Positions 55,044 to 63,934 of a stretch of DNA of 64,000 bases are shown piece after piece. A program made the translations under genes and the position numbers. A model generated the notes under the pieces. It saw nothing but the letters and a program-made list of their open reading frames with translations, had not been told where the DNA came from and searched no databases. Numbering within the stretch: position 1 is the first letter of the stretch; the number at the start of each line of letters is the position of its first letter. This DNA comes from Candidatus Aegiribacteria sp. MLS_C (GTDB taxonomy: Bacteria > Fermentibacterota > Fermentibacteria > Fermentibacterales > JCC-6). The DNA lies in NCBI GenBank assembly GCA_002030045.1, contig LQBI01000035.1, positions 88,807 through 152,806 of the forward strand. Reading direction: 5' to 3'.

Positions 55044-58000
55044 ATGAGGAAGTATTCCTTGTTGCTAGGCGTGCTTTATCTTACATCAACATCTGCAATG
55101 GCATCTATATCATTCTCACCTACGACGATACCAGGAGATATTTCAATTGATACAGTCGAAGTTCAGGGAACAACTTTCCATACTATTTCAGTAGAAGACT
55201 TCCCATTACCCATGTCGGGAGAATACTCAGCTGGTTTACCCTCAGTACCATTTATTACAAGAACCTTCTTGCTTCCTCCGGATATCATGATCGATACCAT
55301 TATCGTAAGTTCAGCATCATGGGAGACTATTCCCGGGAAGTACTATCTATATCCGGCACAATCTGGTATAATGGAGGATACTACATTCACTCCTCCTGAC
55401 TCAGCAGTGTATAATTCAGAAGATCCATTTCCATCTAGACCAATTATGGTGACTCGGCAAGGTTCTGCAATGGGGTATTCTGTAGCATCACTCTCAGGTA
55501 TACCTATTCGCTATGTACCTGCTGATAGTTCACTTATGTATTTATCATCAATTACAGTAACGATTGAGACGTGTGAATCAGAGTTTGAGAGGATTATTCC
55601 TGCAAGAGAAACCGAATGGAGTCACTCTATCCGTCAAAGAGGCATACAGTCTCTTGTTTCAAATCCTAACGCTGTAAGGTTCTATCAGCAACCATCTATT
55701 CTCTTCTATTCAGAGAGAACAGCACCCCTGAATGTTCTGGATTCGCCCTCCCTTGAGGGTGATGGAGTTGATATGTTGATCATCACATCTGGACCAAATG
55801 GACCTGGTCCTGATCTTACGGACGCATTTCAGGAACTTGCTGATTATAGAACCTCGCAAGGTATCATTACAATTATCCGAACGGTCGATTGGATAGACAC
55901 ATACTACTCTGGTTGCGATATACAGGAGAAGATTAGGTTTTTCATTAGAGATGCTCACGAAAACTGGGGTGTGCAAGCAGTTCTTCTTGGTGGGGATGAC
56001 TGGGTAGTGCCATGTCGAGAGGTCTGGGGAGGAATCTTTTCACCGCAGGAATACTGCCCATCTGATGATTACTATTCAGATATTGATGGAGATTGGTCAT
56101 TAGATGTTACAGGATGGGAAGTACCTGATGATGACTGGTATGTAGACCTGACAGTTGGTCGGTGGCCGGTGGATAACGAAAATGATGTTGAACTGATGTT
56201 AGAGAAAGAGAAATTGTATGAGTGTCCTAGTGAGTTTCCCGAAGATTACGCTCGTTGTGCTTTGTTCATCGGCGGATCAAGTAGTGGGACAAACGGGCTC
56301 GGTGCTGTATATGAGGAGTACCTAAATTACTTACTTGTTGACGAAGGAATAGCTGGCACTGGCGGTAGTAACCTTGATTCGATAGATGAGCTTTATTATC
56401 CAGGCAGAGGTTATGATTATTGCGAACCATACGGTGGTGACTACTATTTTGAATCTCAAAATGAGCTTAGCAGACAATCCGCTATTAACGAGATTAATAG
56501 TGGGTATAATATAATCATACACATGGATCATTCGGGCACACATAAGATCGGTTCCGCACAGCAAGCTGGTCAGCACGTGTACGAATATGATTTTGAAACA
56601 CTATTAAACAACTTCATGCCATCGATACTTTGGACAGGTGGATGTTGGCCTGGTCATTATCAAGGTGCAGAGTGTTTTATAGAAGCTGGCCTACTTACTT
56701 CCTCTACAAGTGGATTGGTTGCAGCAATCGCAAATCCAAGATCGGGAGCGTGGGGAGACTGGAAGCTATATTACCCGTTCATGGATGCGCTTTACCAGTT
56801 TGGATGGATAGATGATTCACCATCCGGTCCTCCTTATCCAATTAGTTCACAATCATCAACTATTGGTGAGGCCTATAGATACTCAATGAATTTCGAGAAC
56901 AATATATGGGGTTATAATGATAACAAGAATTATCATAGGAGTATGCAGCACTTATTTGGGGATCCATCTCTGTTCGTCTGGAGGGATAATCCTCACCAAT
57001 TAGGAGTTGAAACCGATCCAACATCCATTTCTATCGGATCTTCATGCGACATCGATGTAACAGTTACTGATGCCGATAATAATGACCAACCTGTAGCAGC
57101 AAGAGTCTGTTTATTCAAAGATGGTGACTTGTATGCAGTTAGTTACACAGACATGGTCTACGGAACTGTGACTTTCAATAATGTTGAAGTTGCTCACTCG
57201 GGTGAAATCACAGTAACAGCCACAAAGAGAAGAGCAGATATTGGTCAAAACCCGGGAGTTGTGAACTTCCTTCCAGGTGTAGCAACAATATCAGTTGGGG
57301 GTGCATCAGGTGCGGTTGTAACACTAGAGGATTTCGTAATTGATGATGATGATAGCGGTTCCTCCGAGGGTAATTCTGATGCAACTGCTAATCCTGGAGA
57401 GACCATAGAGCTTGATTTAGATGTTAAGAATACTGGAAGATCAACTGCTACAAATATCACAGCCCAGCTTACAATCATCAGTGGAGATATCACTATTGAC
57501 GATGGATATGTTTCGATTGGCTCTCTTGCAGGCAGTGCAAGTACACAAGTTCAGAATGCCTTCGTAATTAGTATACCTTCATATCTAACTGAGAACGAGG
57601 CAGTTCAGCTGGAAGTTGAATTCGATTACGACCAAGGCTCTTGGACATCACCATGTGATTTCACGATCCATGTTGACTCAATAGTATTACCTCTTCATTC
57701 GATAGATGTTGTATACAATTCACAGGATGATTTCACGACAATTGAAGTCTCGAATATTCTTGCGGTAAGCTCTGAAACGGGTTATGCAGAAGACGTCGAG
57801 ATCTTGCTTGATGATTTTAACTTTGGTGCCAACTTCAGTAGCGATGTATCAGTAGTTGGGGACATAGTACCCGGAACCGCTGTTGAAGCTCCATCAATCA
57901 AAGCTGTATGTCTGGATCCACCCCAGGAATGGACATCAAGCCCCTTCAACGGATGTAGTTTCAGGATCGTTGCAGAAGACAGATGGGATCGAGAGATATT

Positions 58001-60491
58001 TGAGGAATACATCACAGTAGCGGAATTCTGCACTAACGATACTCCTGATACACCTCCTCAAGCAAGCTTCGAGGCTGTAGAGGCTGGACAGGATTACATA
58101 AATGTTGAATGGGATGGTCCTTCAGGATTCGATGGCACCTTCTACTTGTACTGCAAAGAGCATAATGATCCGGCTTGGATCAGATCAAATCTACTGCCAA
58201 TTCCCGTTGAGCAATATACATATCCTAACCTAGAATCAATGACACAATATGATTTGGCTGTATCTGCGATAGATGACTATGGTCAAGAGAGTCCACTGTG
58301 TGAGATGGAAGATCCGATCTCAACGGTTTGTACTTATATACCTGGATGGCCTGTGCAGATTGAGGGTGATCCTGGTACGGGTCCGTTGGTTACAGATGTT
58401 GACGGTGATGATGACCTCGAAGTAATTGTGGCTACAGATCGTGGTCATCTATACATCATTGAGAATGACGGTGACCTTGAGTTGATTGATGATAATGACG
58501 AATATGCATTCACTGGATGTTCAGTTGGTGATGTTTTCTCTGGCGGTTATCTGGAGATTGTGGTATCCGGTTCCAGCTTTGACCTTGAACATGGAGCAGT
58601 ATTCGTTTATAAGTGGAATGCGCAAACACAGGAATGGGATTGCACAGAACTTGAAGCGGATTCAGCACCTTCTAATACAGGAGAAGCCCTGCACCCCTAC
58701 TTTTCTGTTCCAGTTTTACTGCAAAGTGAAGTCGGATCCAAGACTACTCTAGAGATAGCTTTGAGAACCTTCAATGGAAGTTTTTCTGGCACTCAAGCGG
58801 GTTGGCTGTACCTCTGGGAATATACTAATGGAGACTGGGATCAAGTTTCAGGTTACCCAGTAACTCTTAGTGGTGCAGAATGGGATTATGCGCCACCTGT
58901 GGTAACAAATGATATCGATGGTGACGGAATAGCAGAGCTAATCGTATCAAGTGGAACTGAGAAGCTATTGTGCGTCGAGACAGATAACGGAATATCATTG
59001 GTTGCATGGGATTTAGAAGATCTACCAGAATCTGACTATTGGAATCTTGGGCAGAGTACATATGAGTTTATAGAATGTAGCGGTGCAAATCTAATAGTAG
59101 GTACTGCTCGGCATGACCTAGGTTATTCAACTCATGATAGATCTGATAATGTAGTGTATTGCTGGAGTTGTGATGACGAGGAGATTCAATGGGTTACACC
59201 CAGTGAATCGCCATTTATACAAGCAAGAGATGCGTTTGGAAACAATGGAGGATTAGCTATTGGAGATATTGATGGAGATACATATCTTGATGTAGTGAAG
59301 CAATTTGCGAATGACGATATATCCCCAGTCTACGGTGATGAGTTTGTTGGTGTCTGGGATATCACCAGTGGAAGTGAAGTAGTTAGTACTAGTATCTATA
59401 AAAATAACCACCAGGAAGACTATGCTATCGCCCCAGTTGCAGTTGGAGGATCACTTGGAGATGGGATGGCTATTTCATTCGGTTACTCAACATGCGGTTA
59501 CAGTATGTATTTAGACGATGATGAATTATGCAATTCACTTGGCTATCCATACTGGACTGAAGAACTAGTCTTTGCATCTCCTGTTATCGCTGACATAGAT
59601 AACGATAATTACCTGGAAGTACTCTATAGCGATGCTTCAGGATTGATGGCTTTCGTAGACTGGGACGTAGTAAGTTCTTCAGATGGCTGGTTAATGTACC
59701 AACATGATACACAAAGATCTGGTAATTACATTGTTTCCGTAGCCACTGCTAGCACACTTGATTTCCAAGTGATTTCAATCCTTGAGCAAGTTAACGAGGA
59801 TCAAGACGGAGTGAATAGAGTTTACGAAATTACTGTTAGAATTTCAGGTGTAGGAATCCAACATCTACAAGAGGAAGTCAACAATATAGCAATATCGAAC
59901 TTGGATAGACTTGGTACAAGTAATACTGAAGCTCATATATCAAGTACAACCGGTCATACTGAGCTAAATCAAAATAGGAGAGTTGGGGATACCTCTTGCA
60001 TCTTAGATAATGATCTAGTTGACATTGCTATTCTTAACGGAAGTGAAATTGTGAGTTTGGTTTCAATCCCAGTCATGGATGGAGAGCATTGTATACGATT
60101 GCCAATAGTAGCAGGATCTAGTACATGTAATGATGATATTAGTGTATACATAGACCCATCGGATGAATACCCAGAGTATATGGAGAATAACAACTATGGA
60201 TCTCTTTTAGGTACATATTCACGCCATTCGCTTGATGCATTCCTACCATCACCATCCAACAACATCACGGTTCAACTATCACTTCCTACACCACTTGAGT
60301 CTACATTAACTATTAGGGCATACTCAATTGCAGGTAGGCTAGTTGCTGAGCAAACGACTAGTAATCTTGGAGTTGGTATTCATTCTATCCCCATCTCAGA
60401 AAGTGGAGAACTTCCATCAGGATTATACACAGTTGTGATTAGTGGAATTGGTGATGAGGAACTTGTCAGAAGAACTATCATTACTCACTAG
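55044..60491 (+). CDS. Gingipain-like C25 peptidase with FG-GAP/VCBS-type repeats and T9SS C-terminal sorting domain
   Basis: A 1,815-residue secreted protein preceded by GGAGGGGTC. It has a signal peptide (MRKYSLLLGVLYLTSTSAMA) and a C25 propeptide-like region with SAGLPSVPFITRTFLLPP. The caspase-like catalytic domain at about 245-630 has VDMLIITSGPNG at its start, a His in NIIIHMDHSGTHKIG and a Cys in SILWTGGCWPGHYQG as the probable dyad. CARDB/Ig-like domains and a fibronectin-III-like unit (about 1015-1090) follow, then FG-GAP-type repeats with Ca-binding Asp runs (TDVDGDDDLEVIVATDRG). A C-terminal beta-sandwich resembles T9SS type A sorting (RAYSIAGRLVAEQTTSNLGV, GLYTVVISGIGDEELVRRTI). 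The gene is visibly more AT-rich than the core chromosome, pointing to recent acquisition or different codon pressure. Confidence 0.88.
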   Translation: MRKYSLLLGVLYLTSTSAMASISFSPTTIPGDISIDTVEVQGTTFHTISVEDFPLPMSGEYSAGLPSVPFITRTFLLPPDIMIDTIIVSSASWETIPGKYYLYPAQSGIMEDTTFTPPDSAVYNSEDPFPSRPIMVTRQGSAMGYSVASLSGIPIRYVPADSSLMYLSSITVTIETCESEFERIIPARETEWSHSIRQRGIQSLVSNPNAVRFYQQPSILFYSERTAPLNVLDSPSLEGDGVDMLIITSGPNGPGPDLTDAFQELADYRTSQGIITIIRTVDWIDTYYSGCDIQEKIRFFIRDAHENWGVQAVLLGGDDWVVPCREVWGGIFSPQEYCPSDDYYSDIDGDWSLDVTGWEVPDDDWYVDLTVGRWPVDNENDVELMLEKEKLYECPSEFPEDYARCALFIGGSSSGTNGLGAVYEEYLNYLLVDEGIAGTGGSNLDSIDELYYPGRGYDYCEPYGGDYYFESQNELSRQSAINEINSGYNIIIHMDHSGTHKIGSAQQAGQHVYEYDFETLLNNFMPSILWTGGCWPGHYQGAECFIEAGLLTSSTSGLVAAIANPRSGAWGDWKLYYPFMDALYQFGWIDDSPSGPPYPISSQSSTIGEAYRYSMNFENNIWGYNDNKNYHRSMQHLFGDPSLFVWRDNPHQLGVETDPTSISIGSSCDIDVTVTDADNNDQPVAARVCLFKDGDLYAVSYTDMVYGTVTFNNVEVAHSGEITVTATKRRADIGQNPGVVNFLPGVATISVGGASGAVVTLEDFVIDDDDSGSSEGNSDATANPGETIELDLDVKNTGRSTATNITAQLTIISGDITIDDGYVSIGSLAGSASTQVQNAFVISIPSYLTENEAVQLEVEFDYDQGSWTSPCDFTIHVDSIVLPLHSIDVVYNSQDDFTTIEVSNILAVSSETGYAEDVEILLDDFNFGANFSSDVSVVGDIVPGTAVEAPSIKAVCLDPPQEWTSSPFNGCSFRIVAEDRWDREIFEEYITVAEFCTNDTPDTPPQASFEAVEAGQDYINVEWDGPSGFDGTFYLYCKEHNDPAWIRSNLLPIPVEQYTYPNLESMTQYDLAVSAIDDYGQESPLCEMEDPISTVCTYIPGWPVQIEGDPGTGPLVTDVDGDDDLEVIVATDRGHLYIIENDGDLELIDDNDEYAFTGCSVGDVFSGGYLEIVVSGSSFDLEHGAVFVYKWNAQTQEWDCTELEADSAPSNTGEALHPYFSVPVLLQSEVGSKTTLEIALRTFNGSFSGTQAGWLYLWEYTNGDWDQVSGYPVTLSGAEWDYAPPVVTNDIDGDGIAELIVSSGTEKLLCVETDNGISLVAWDLEDLPESDYWNLGQSTYEFIECSGANLIVGTARHDLGYSTHDRSDNVVYCWSCDDEEIQWVTPSESPFIQARDAFGNNGGLAIGDIDGDTYLDVVKQFANDDISPVYGDEFVGVWDITSGSEVVSTSIYKNNHQEDYAIAPVAVGGSLGDGMAISFGYSTCGYSMYLDDDELCNSLGYPYWTEELVFASPVIADIDNDNYLEVLYSDASGLMAFVDWDVVSSSDGWLMYQHDTQRSGNYIVSVATASTLDFQVISILEQVNEDQDGVNRVYEITVRISGVGIQHLQEEVNNIAISNLDRLGTSNTEAHISSTTGHTELNQNRRVGDTSCILDNDLVDIAILNGSEIVSLVSIPVMDGEHCIRLPIVAGSSTCNDDISVYIDPSDEYPEYMENNNYGSLLGTYSRHSLDAFLPSPSNNITVQLSLPTPLESTLTIRAYSIAGRLVAEQTTSNLGVGIHSIPISESGELPSGLYTVVISGIGDEELVRRTIITH

Positions 60492-60500
60492 TGGGGGATT

Positions 60501-61898
60501 ATGATGAGAAGACTGCTATTGATTCAGGGAGCTATTCTTATTCTTACGCCATCAATTGCTTCATCTGAGATATTCGAACTTGTCCATGATTACGATCTCA
60601 TGGCAGAGGATATCAGGTCGGCCGATCTGAACAATGATGGTCTGGAAGATTTCGCTGTGGCCGATATCCGTAACGACAGCAGCGGATATGAAGTTTTCCT
60701 ATCGAATGGTGACTGCAGTTTTGACAGCTGTGGCTGGGTGTTCGTCGATACAGCTCATATTGACCAGCTTCTCATCGAGGACTGGAACGAGGATGGCAAT
60801 CACGATCTGATGTTAGTGGGGTATGATAGTACCTGGTTTTATGAAGGAGATGGAACCGGGTCCTTCACTAATTCCGTAACCTATCCCTGGTCCCTGTACA
60901 ACGGGTGCACAGCAGATCTGAATGCTGATGGCCATCTGGATCTGGTTGGGATTACGGTAGACAGCTCGCCGTATGATGGCGATTCCGTCGTGGTGATGCT
61001 GGGTGACGGTAATGAGAATTTCACATTCTTCTGGTCTCTTGATGATTTTCCATATGGATATAACTTGAACTCTGCTGTGGTTGATTTCTTCAATGATGAC
61101 GCCTGTCTGGATCTCTGCGTGTCTATAGAAGGGGGTGGTGCCAATTTCCTGATGGGCTTGGGAGATGGTTCCTTTACCACGATGCCTGACGTTTACCTTG
61201 CGGGAGTCTCGGGCTGGGCAGGACCTTACTTCTGCGAATGTGGGGACTTCAACGAGGATGGCTGGACGGATGTTGCGGCAGCAGGAGCCGGTGACATGTC
61301 AACAGCTGCGGTTTACATCCTCACGAACTATGGTGACGGCACATTCGGATGGCTCTATTCATACTACATTGGTTCCGGCTGGGATACAAGTCGTATCAGC
61401 ACAGCGGACCTTGACCTGGATGGCCATCTGGATCTGATATATAGCGATGCAGAGGGATCCCTTCAAGGAAATGGAGATGGTTCCTTTGGAGATCAACTGT
61501 CGAGTAAGCCATTCAACAAATACGCATTACTCGATATTGACCAGGACACGGATATTGACTTTGCTGATGTATGGGGTCGGGTCTACAGGAACACCACTAT
61601 CATGCAGGGCATCGAAGGGTCATCTGCCACTAGTTCAAGGATTCAAGCGTTTCCCAATCCGTTTTCTCTTTATGTTGTGATCACTACATCCTCCGTGACG
61701 CAGGTTCCGACTGAGCTGAGGATCTACGACCTTACGGGCAGGCTAGTATGCGAAATCTCACCAGAGACAACTGAATGCAGCACCGTGTACACTTGGGACG
61801 GCAGATCGGGAACTGGAGAAGTTCTTCCCTGCGGTGTATACAGCGCCAGACTGGCGACCGGAGATACAGAACAGAAGTTGATGATATTGAAATTATAG
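60501..61898 (+). CDS. Secreted VCBS/FG-GAP repeat protein with T9SS-like sorting domain
   Basis: A 465-residue protein starting at ATGATG after GGGGGATT, 9 bases past the C25 gene. Signal peptide MMRRLLLIQGAILILTPSIA, then a seven-blade-propeller-like array with Asp-rich repeats (ADLNNDGLEDFAVADI, EDWNEDGNHDLMLVG, ADLNADGHLDLVGIT, ADLDLDGHLDLIYSD), and a C-terminal FlgD-like sorting domain (IQAFPNPFSLYVVI, LRIYDLTGRLVCEI, GVYSARLATGDTEQKLMILK). Likely exported by the same type IX machinery and possibly co-transcribed with the peptidase. Base composition is closer to the core genome than that of its neighbour. Confidence 0.85.
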   Translation: MMRRLLLIQGAILILTPSIASSEIFELVHDYDLMAEDIRSADLNNDGLEDFAVADIRNDSSGYEVFLSNGDCSFDSCGWVFVDTAHIDQLLIEDWNEDGNHDLMLVGYDSTWFYEGDGTGSFTNSVTYPWSLYNGCTADLNADGHLDLVGITVDSSPYDGDSVVVMLGDGNENFTFFWSLDDFPYGYNLNSAVVDFFNDDACLDLCVSIEGGGANFLMGLGDGSFTTMPDVYLAGVSGWAGPYFCECGDFNEDGWTDVAAAGAGDMSTAAVYILTNYGDGTFGWLYSYYIGSGWDTSRISTADLDLDGHLDLIYSDAEGSLQGNGDGSFGDQLSSKPFNKYALLDIDQDTDIDFADVWGRVYRNTTIMQGIEGSSATSSRIQAFPNPFSLYVVITTSSVTQVPTELRIYDLTGRLVCEISPETTECSTVYTWDGRSGTGEVLPCGVYSARLATGDTEQKLMILKL

Positions 61899-62010
61899 CG
61901 CTAATGCGTTATCTGCTATCGAGAAAGCTCGGACATACTCAGAACCGTTACAGATATTTGAAGTCAGAATATAGCATAAAATGTTGTTATGCAATCAGAT
62001 AGATAATGAT

Positions 62011-62066
62011 TGGCGACCCTTACGGGCAAAACTTCAAACCCCTTCTGGGAGTGGTATCTTGCTCTG
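62011..62066 (+). repeat. Dispersed repeat, copy C
   Basis: Starts TGGCGACCCTTACGGGCAAA and ends TATCTTGCTCTG; three differences from copy B (54671-54726). It lies in the 314-base gap after the VCBS gene; nothing else in that gap is identifiable. A short open frame that crosses it (62006-62383) appears spurious. Confidence 0.75.
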
Positions 62067-62212
62067 CGCAAGGTCCGATTGCAGTCCATTACGAGTCTAT
62101 AGGGTGGGGGCTTCGAGTCTGTAAGGTGGAGACAAAGCTCAGGCTCAGCAGATTGCTGATGCAATATCGAATGATCCAATGGCAATACTGCTGTAGCCCA
62201 AATTCGGATGAT

Positions 62213-62440
62213 TTATGCTCTTTCCTGTTCGATATGTCTGGCGATCAGCATCTTGATAAGAGATTGCCTGGGAATGCCCAGTCGTTTAGCTTCTTTATCC
62301 AGAGAGTGTATCATCCAGATCGGGAAGTCAACATTCACTCTCTTCTGTTCTTGCTCTACACGCCGGGCTCTAGTGAGTTCTAGATACTTGAGTACATCCT
62401 CGCCATCATCGAACTTCTTATCAAATTCCTTAGCCTTCAT
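62213..62440 (-). CDS. brnA: BrnA-like CopG/ribbon-helix-helix antitoxin
   Basis: A 75-residue protein. The start is placed at 62440 (MKAKEFDKKFDDGEDVLKYL) with GAGGAAG upstream; a start 18 bases earlier is possible. The C-terminal half is a ribbon-helix-helix (QKRVNVDFPIWMIHSLDKEA followed by KRLGIPRQSLIKMLIARHIE). This matches the antitoxin usually found after BrnT toxins. It overlaps brnT by 11 bases and should bind DNA and the toxin; the operator candidate lies at 62703-62717. Confidence 0.85.
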   Translation of the reverse strand: MKAKEFDKKFDDGEDVLKYLELTRARRVEQEQKRVNVDFPIWMIHSLDKEAKRLGIPRQSLIKMLIARHIEQERA

Positions 62441-62690
62441 AAAGTGCCACTTCCTCATCTCTCGATCGTCTTACTGATATTATTCTTATCCTGGAATCCC
62501 TGTATGTAATAACTCCAGACCAGAATCTATCTTCTATTCTCCCTATTACTAAGTACCGGGGTTCATCTTCTGTCCTCGCAGGAATCTCGAGCAAGTCCGG
62601 ATCATCCCACAGTGCTTTCGCTTGCTCGAAATCGATTCCGTGTTTTTCCTTGTTCATTTCGCTCTTAGTGTCGTCATACTCGAATTCCAT
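62430..62690 (-). CDS. brnT: BrnT family RNase toxin
   Basis: An 86-residue toxin with the RelE-like BrnT pattern: MEFEYDDTKSEMNKEKHGID, FEQAKALWDDPDLLEIP, RYLVIGRIEDRFWSGVIT and the C-terminal basic core RIRIISVRRSRDEEVALYEG (catalytic-type Arg/Glu cluster). The family start corresponds to the first Met. The ATG lies only 9 bases after the -10 box, so the mRNA may be almost leaderless. It precedes and overlaps brnA, the standard order. Confidence 0.9.
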   Translation of the reverse strand: MEFEYDDTKSEMNKEKHGIDFEQAKALWDDPDLLEIPARTEDEPRYLVIGRIEDRFWSGVITYRDSRIRIISVRRSRDEEVALYEG

Positions 62691-62699
62691 AGTATAGTT

Positions 62700-62727
62700 A
62701 TTATACCCCTAAGGTATGAATAGTCAA
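62700..62727 (-). promoter_or_regulatory. brnTA promoter with overlapping palindromic operator candidate
   Basis: On the minus strand TTGACT (62727-62722), a 16-base spacer, and a perfect TATAAT (62705-62700). Between the boxes is an interrupted palindrome with arms ATACC and GGTAT (62703-62717), well placed for repression by the BrnA ribbon-helix-helix protein. Confidence 0.6.
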
Positions 62728-62920
62728 TATCTCTATATTCGAACAACTGATATCCAGCAAGAAAGATGCTTGCAGAGAATATACAGTCTCATCGGACAGT
62801 ATCTGCCAGTGGCTGTGTCTGCTCAAGCTGCCTGAGGATAAGCTGCGGGAGATAGAGGCGATGGGGGATAACTGGGAGTATCAGGTGGTAACGGAGAGGG
62901 AGCTCAGGAGTAATAGATGA
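62720..62920 (+). pseudogene. C-terminal remnant of a helix-turn-helix protein
   Basis: An open plus-strand frame with no proper start, ending in TGA at 62918-62920. It reads SSKKDACREYTVSSDSICQW then LCLLKLPEDKLREIEAMGDN and WEYQVVTERELRSNR. The pattern (ExxVSxxxIxQWLxLLxLPE) is that of an HTH tail as found in recombinase- or ParB-like proteins. The start of the gene is missing. It overlaps the brnTA promoter region and, by 17 bases, a minus-strand small ORF. Confidence 0.45.
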
Positions 62921-63119
62921 TATATACAGTCTTCATCACTCTCCCAGCAGCGTTACAGTAGTCGAGACCTCTCCACAGGATACTCTCTACTCCTGAACTA
63001 TCCAGATAGATGAAGTTGTTGCCATGCCGTTCGAAAAAGTTGGTTGCTTCTGAAATGGATGAGAGCAGCAGTATGCTGACGAACAGATTCCCACAGACTC
63101 TGATGGCATTCATGAACAT
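62904..63119 (-). CDS. Small secreted protein, uncertain
   Basis: A 71-residue frame with GGGGGGAT six bases before its ATG and a signal-like N-terminus (MFMNAIRVCGNLFVSILLLS). No family recognised. The good ribosome-binding site argues for a real gene, but the short length, the overlap with a remnant and the setting among decayed genes argue that it may itself be a truncated piece. Confidence 0.4.
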   Translation of the reverse strand: MFMNAIRVCGNLFVSILLLSSISEATNFFERHGNNFIYLDSSGVESILWRGLDYCNAAGRVMKTVYIIYYS

Positions 63120-63220
63120 GATATCCCCCCAACTGTTAATAATCCTTTAATATGAGCATATGCCATTGCTGTTCTGCAGACAAGGGATTACATTCCTACA
63201 GGAATGGAGCGCAGGGATAT

Positions 63221-63934
63221 ATGAAAACCCTTACTCTTCTTATACTAGTGATAGTCTACTCTGTCTTTGCAGATACTCTCCTGGTTCCTTCAGAATACCC
63301 TTCCATCCAGGATGCCATCAGCGATTCGCAGAACGGAGACACCGTACTGGTATCTCCCGGCGAGTATGGAGGCCCTATCAGCTTCCAGGGGAAGAACATC
63401 GTCGTCAGAAGTACGAACGGGGCAGCAGAGACACTGATAAGGACCTTCTCGGATTACCACTGCGTATCCTTCACCAATGGAGAGGACAGCACTGCAGTCC
63501 TCGAAGGCTTCACGATCAGGAACACGATATCCGATGATTCTCATTCTTCAATAAGGCAGATGATAGATCATGGAGGAGGCCTCTACGTGACCAACTCCTC
63601 TCCGACCATCATGAACTGCAGGCTCATGCACTGCGTTGCGGAGACAGGTGCGGGTTTATATCTCCAGCATTCCTCCATGAGGATGGAGGATTGTGTCGTA
63701 AGTAATAACGATGCCTGGTACTACGGAGGTGGCCTGTTCATTGGCAGTTCCGATGAAGGGAAGCCGCCATGCATAATCGGATGTAGCGTAACTCAAAACG
63801 ATGCCCAGGATGGAGGAGGAATCTATCTTTGGGGCGATACTGTGGTCGTTATCAACAGTGTTGTCAGTGAGAATGAAGGCACAGGGATAGGTGTAAATAC
63901 CACTTGTCAAGCGACACCCAGATTCCCGCACTAA
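63221..63934 (+). pseudogene. Secreted right-handed beta-helix repeat protein, interrupted by an IS21-like end
   Basis: The frame starts at ATG 63221 (MKTLTLLILVIVYSVFADTL, signal peptide) after CAGGGATAT. It continues with the start of a pectate-lyase-type beta-helix (VPSEYPSIQDAISDSQNGDT, VLVSPGEYGGPISFQGKNI) and parallel repeats (GGGLYVTNSSPTIMNCRLMH, GGGIYLWGDTVVVINSVVSE). At about 63904 it runs into TGTCAAGCGACACCC, the start of an inserted element, and ends in a stop at 63932-63934 after eleven or so element-encoded residues. The intact protein would be longer and would probably carry a T9SS sorting domain. Confidence 0.75.

Noticed and set aside
62006..62383. A 125-codon open frame across repeat copy C, sharing a short peptide with the frame at copy B.
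   Set aside because: The shared peptide is explained by the DNA repeat. The rest overlaps brnA on the other strand and shows no coding features.
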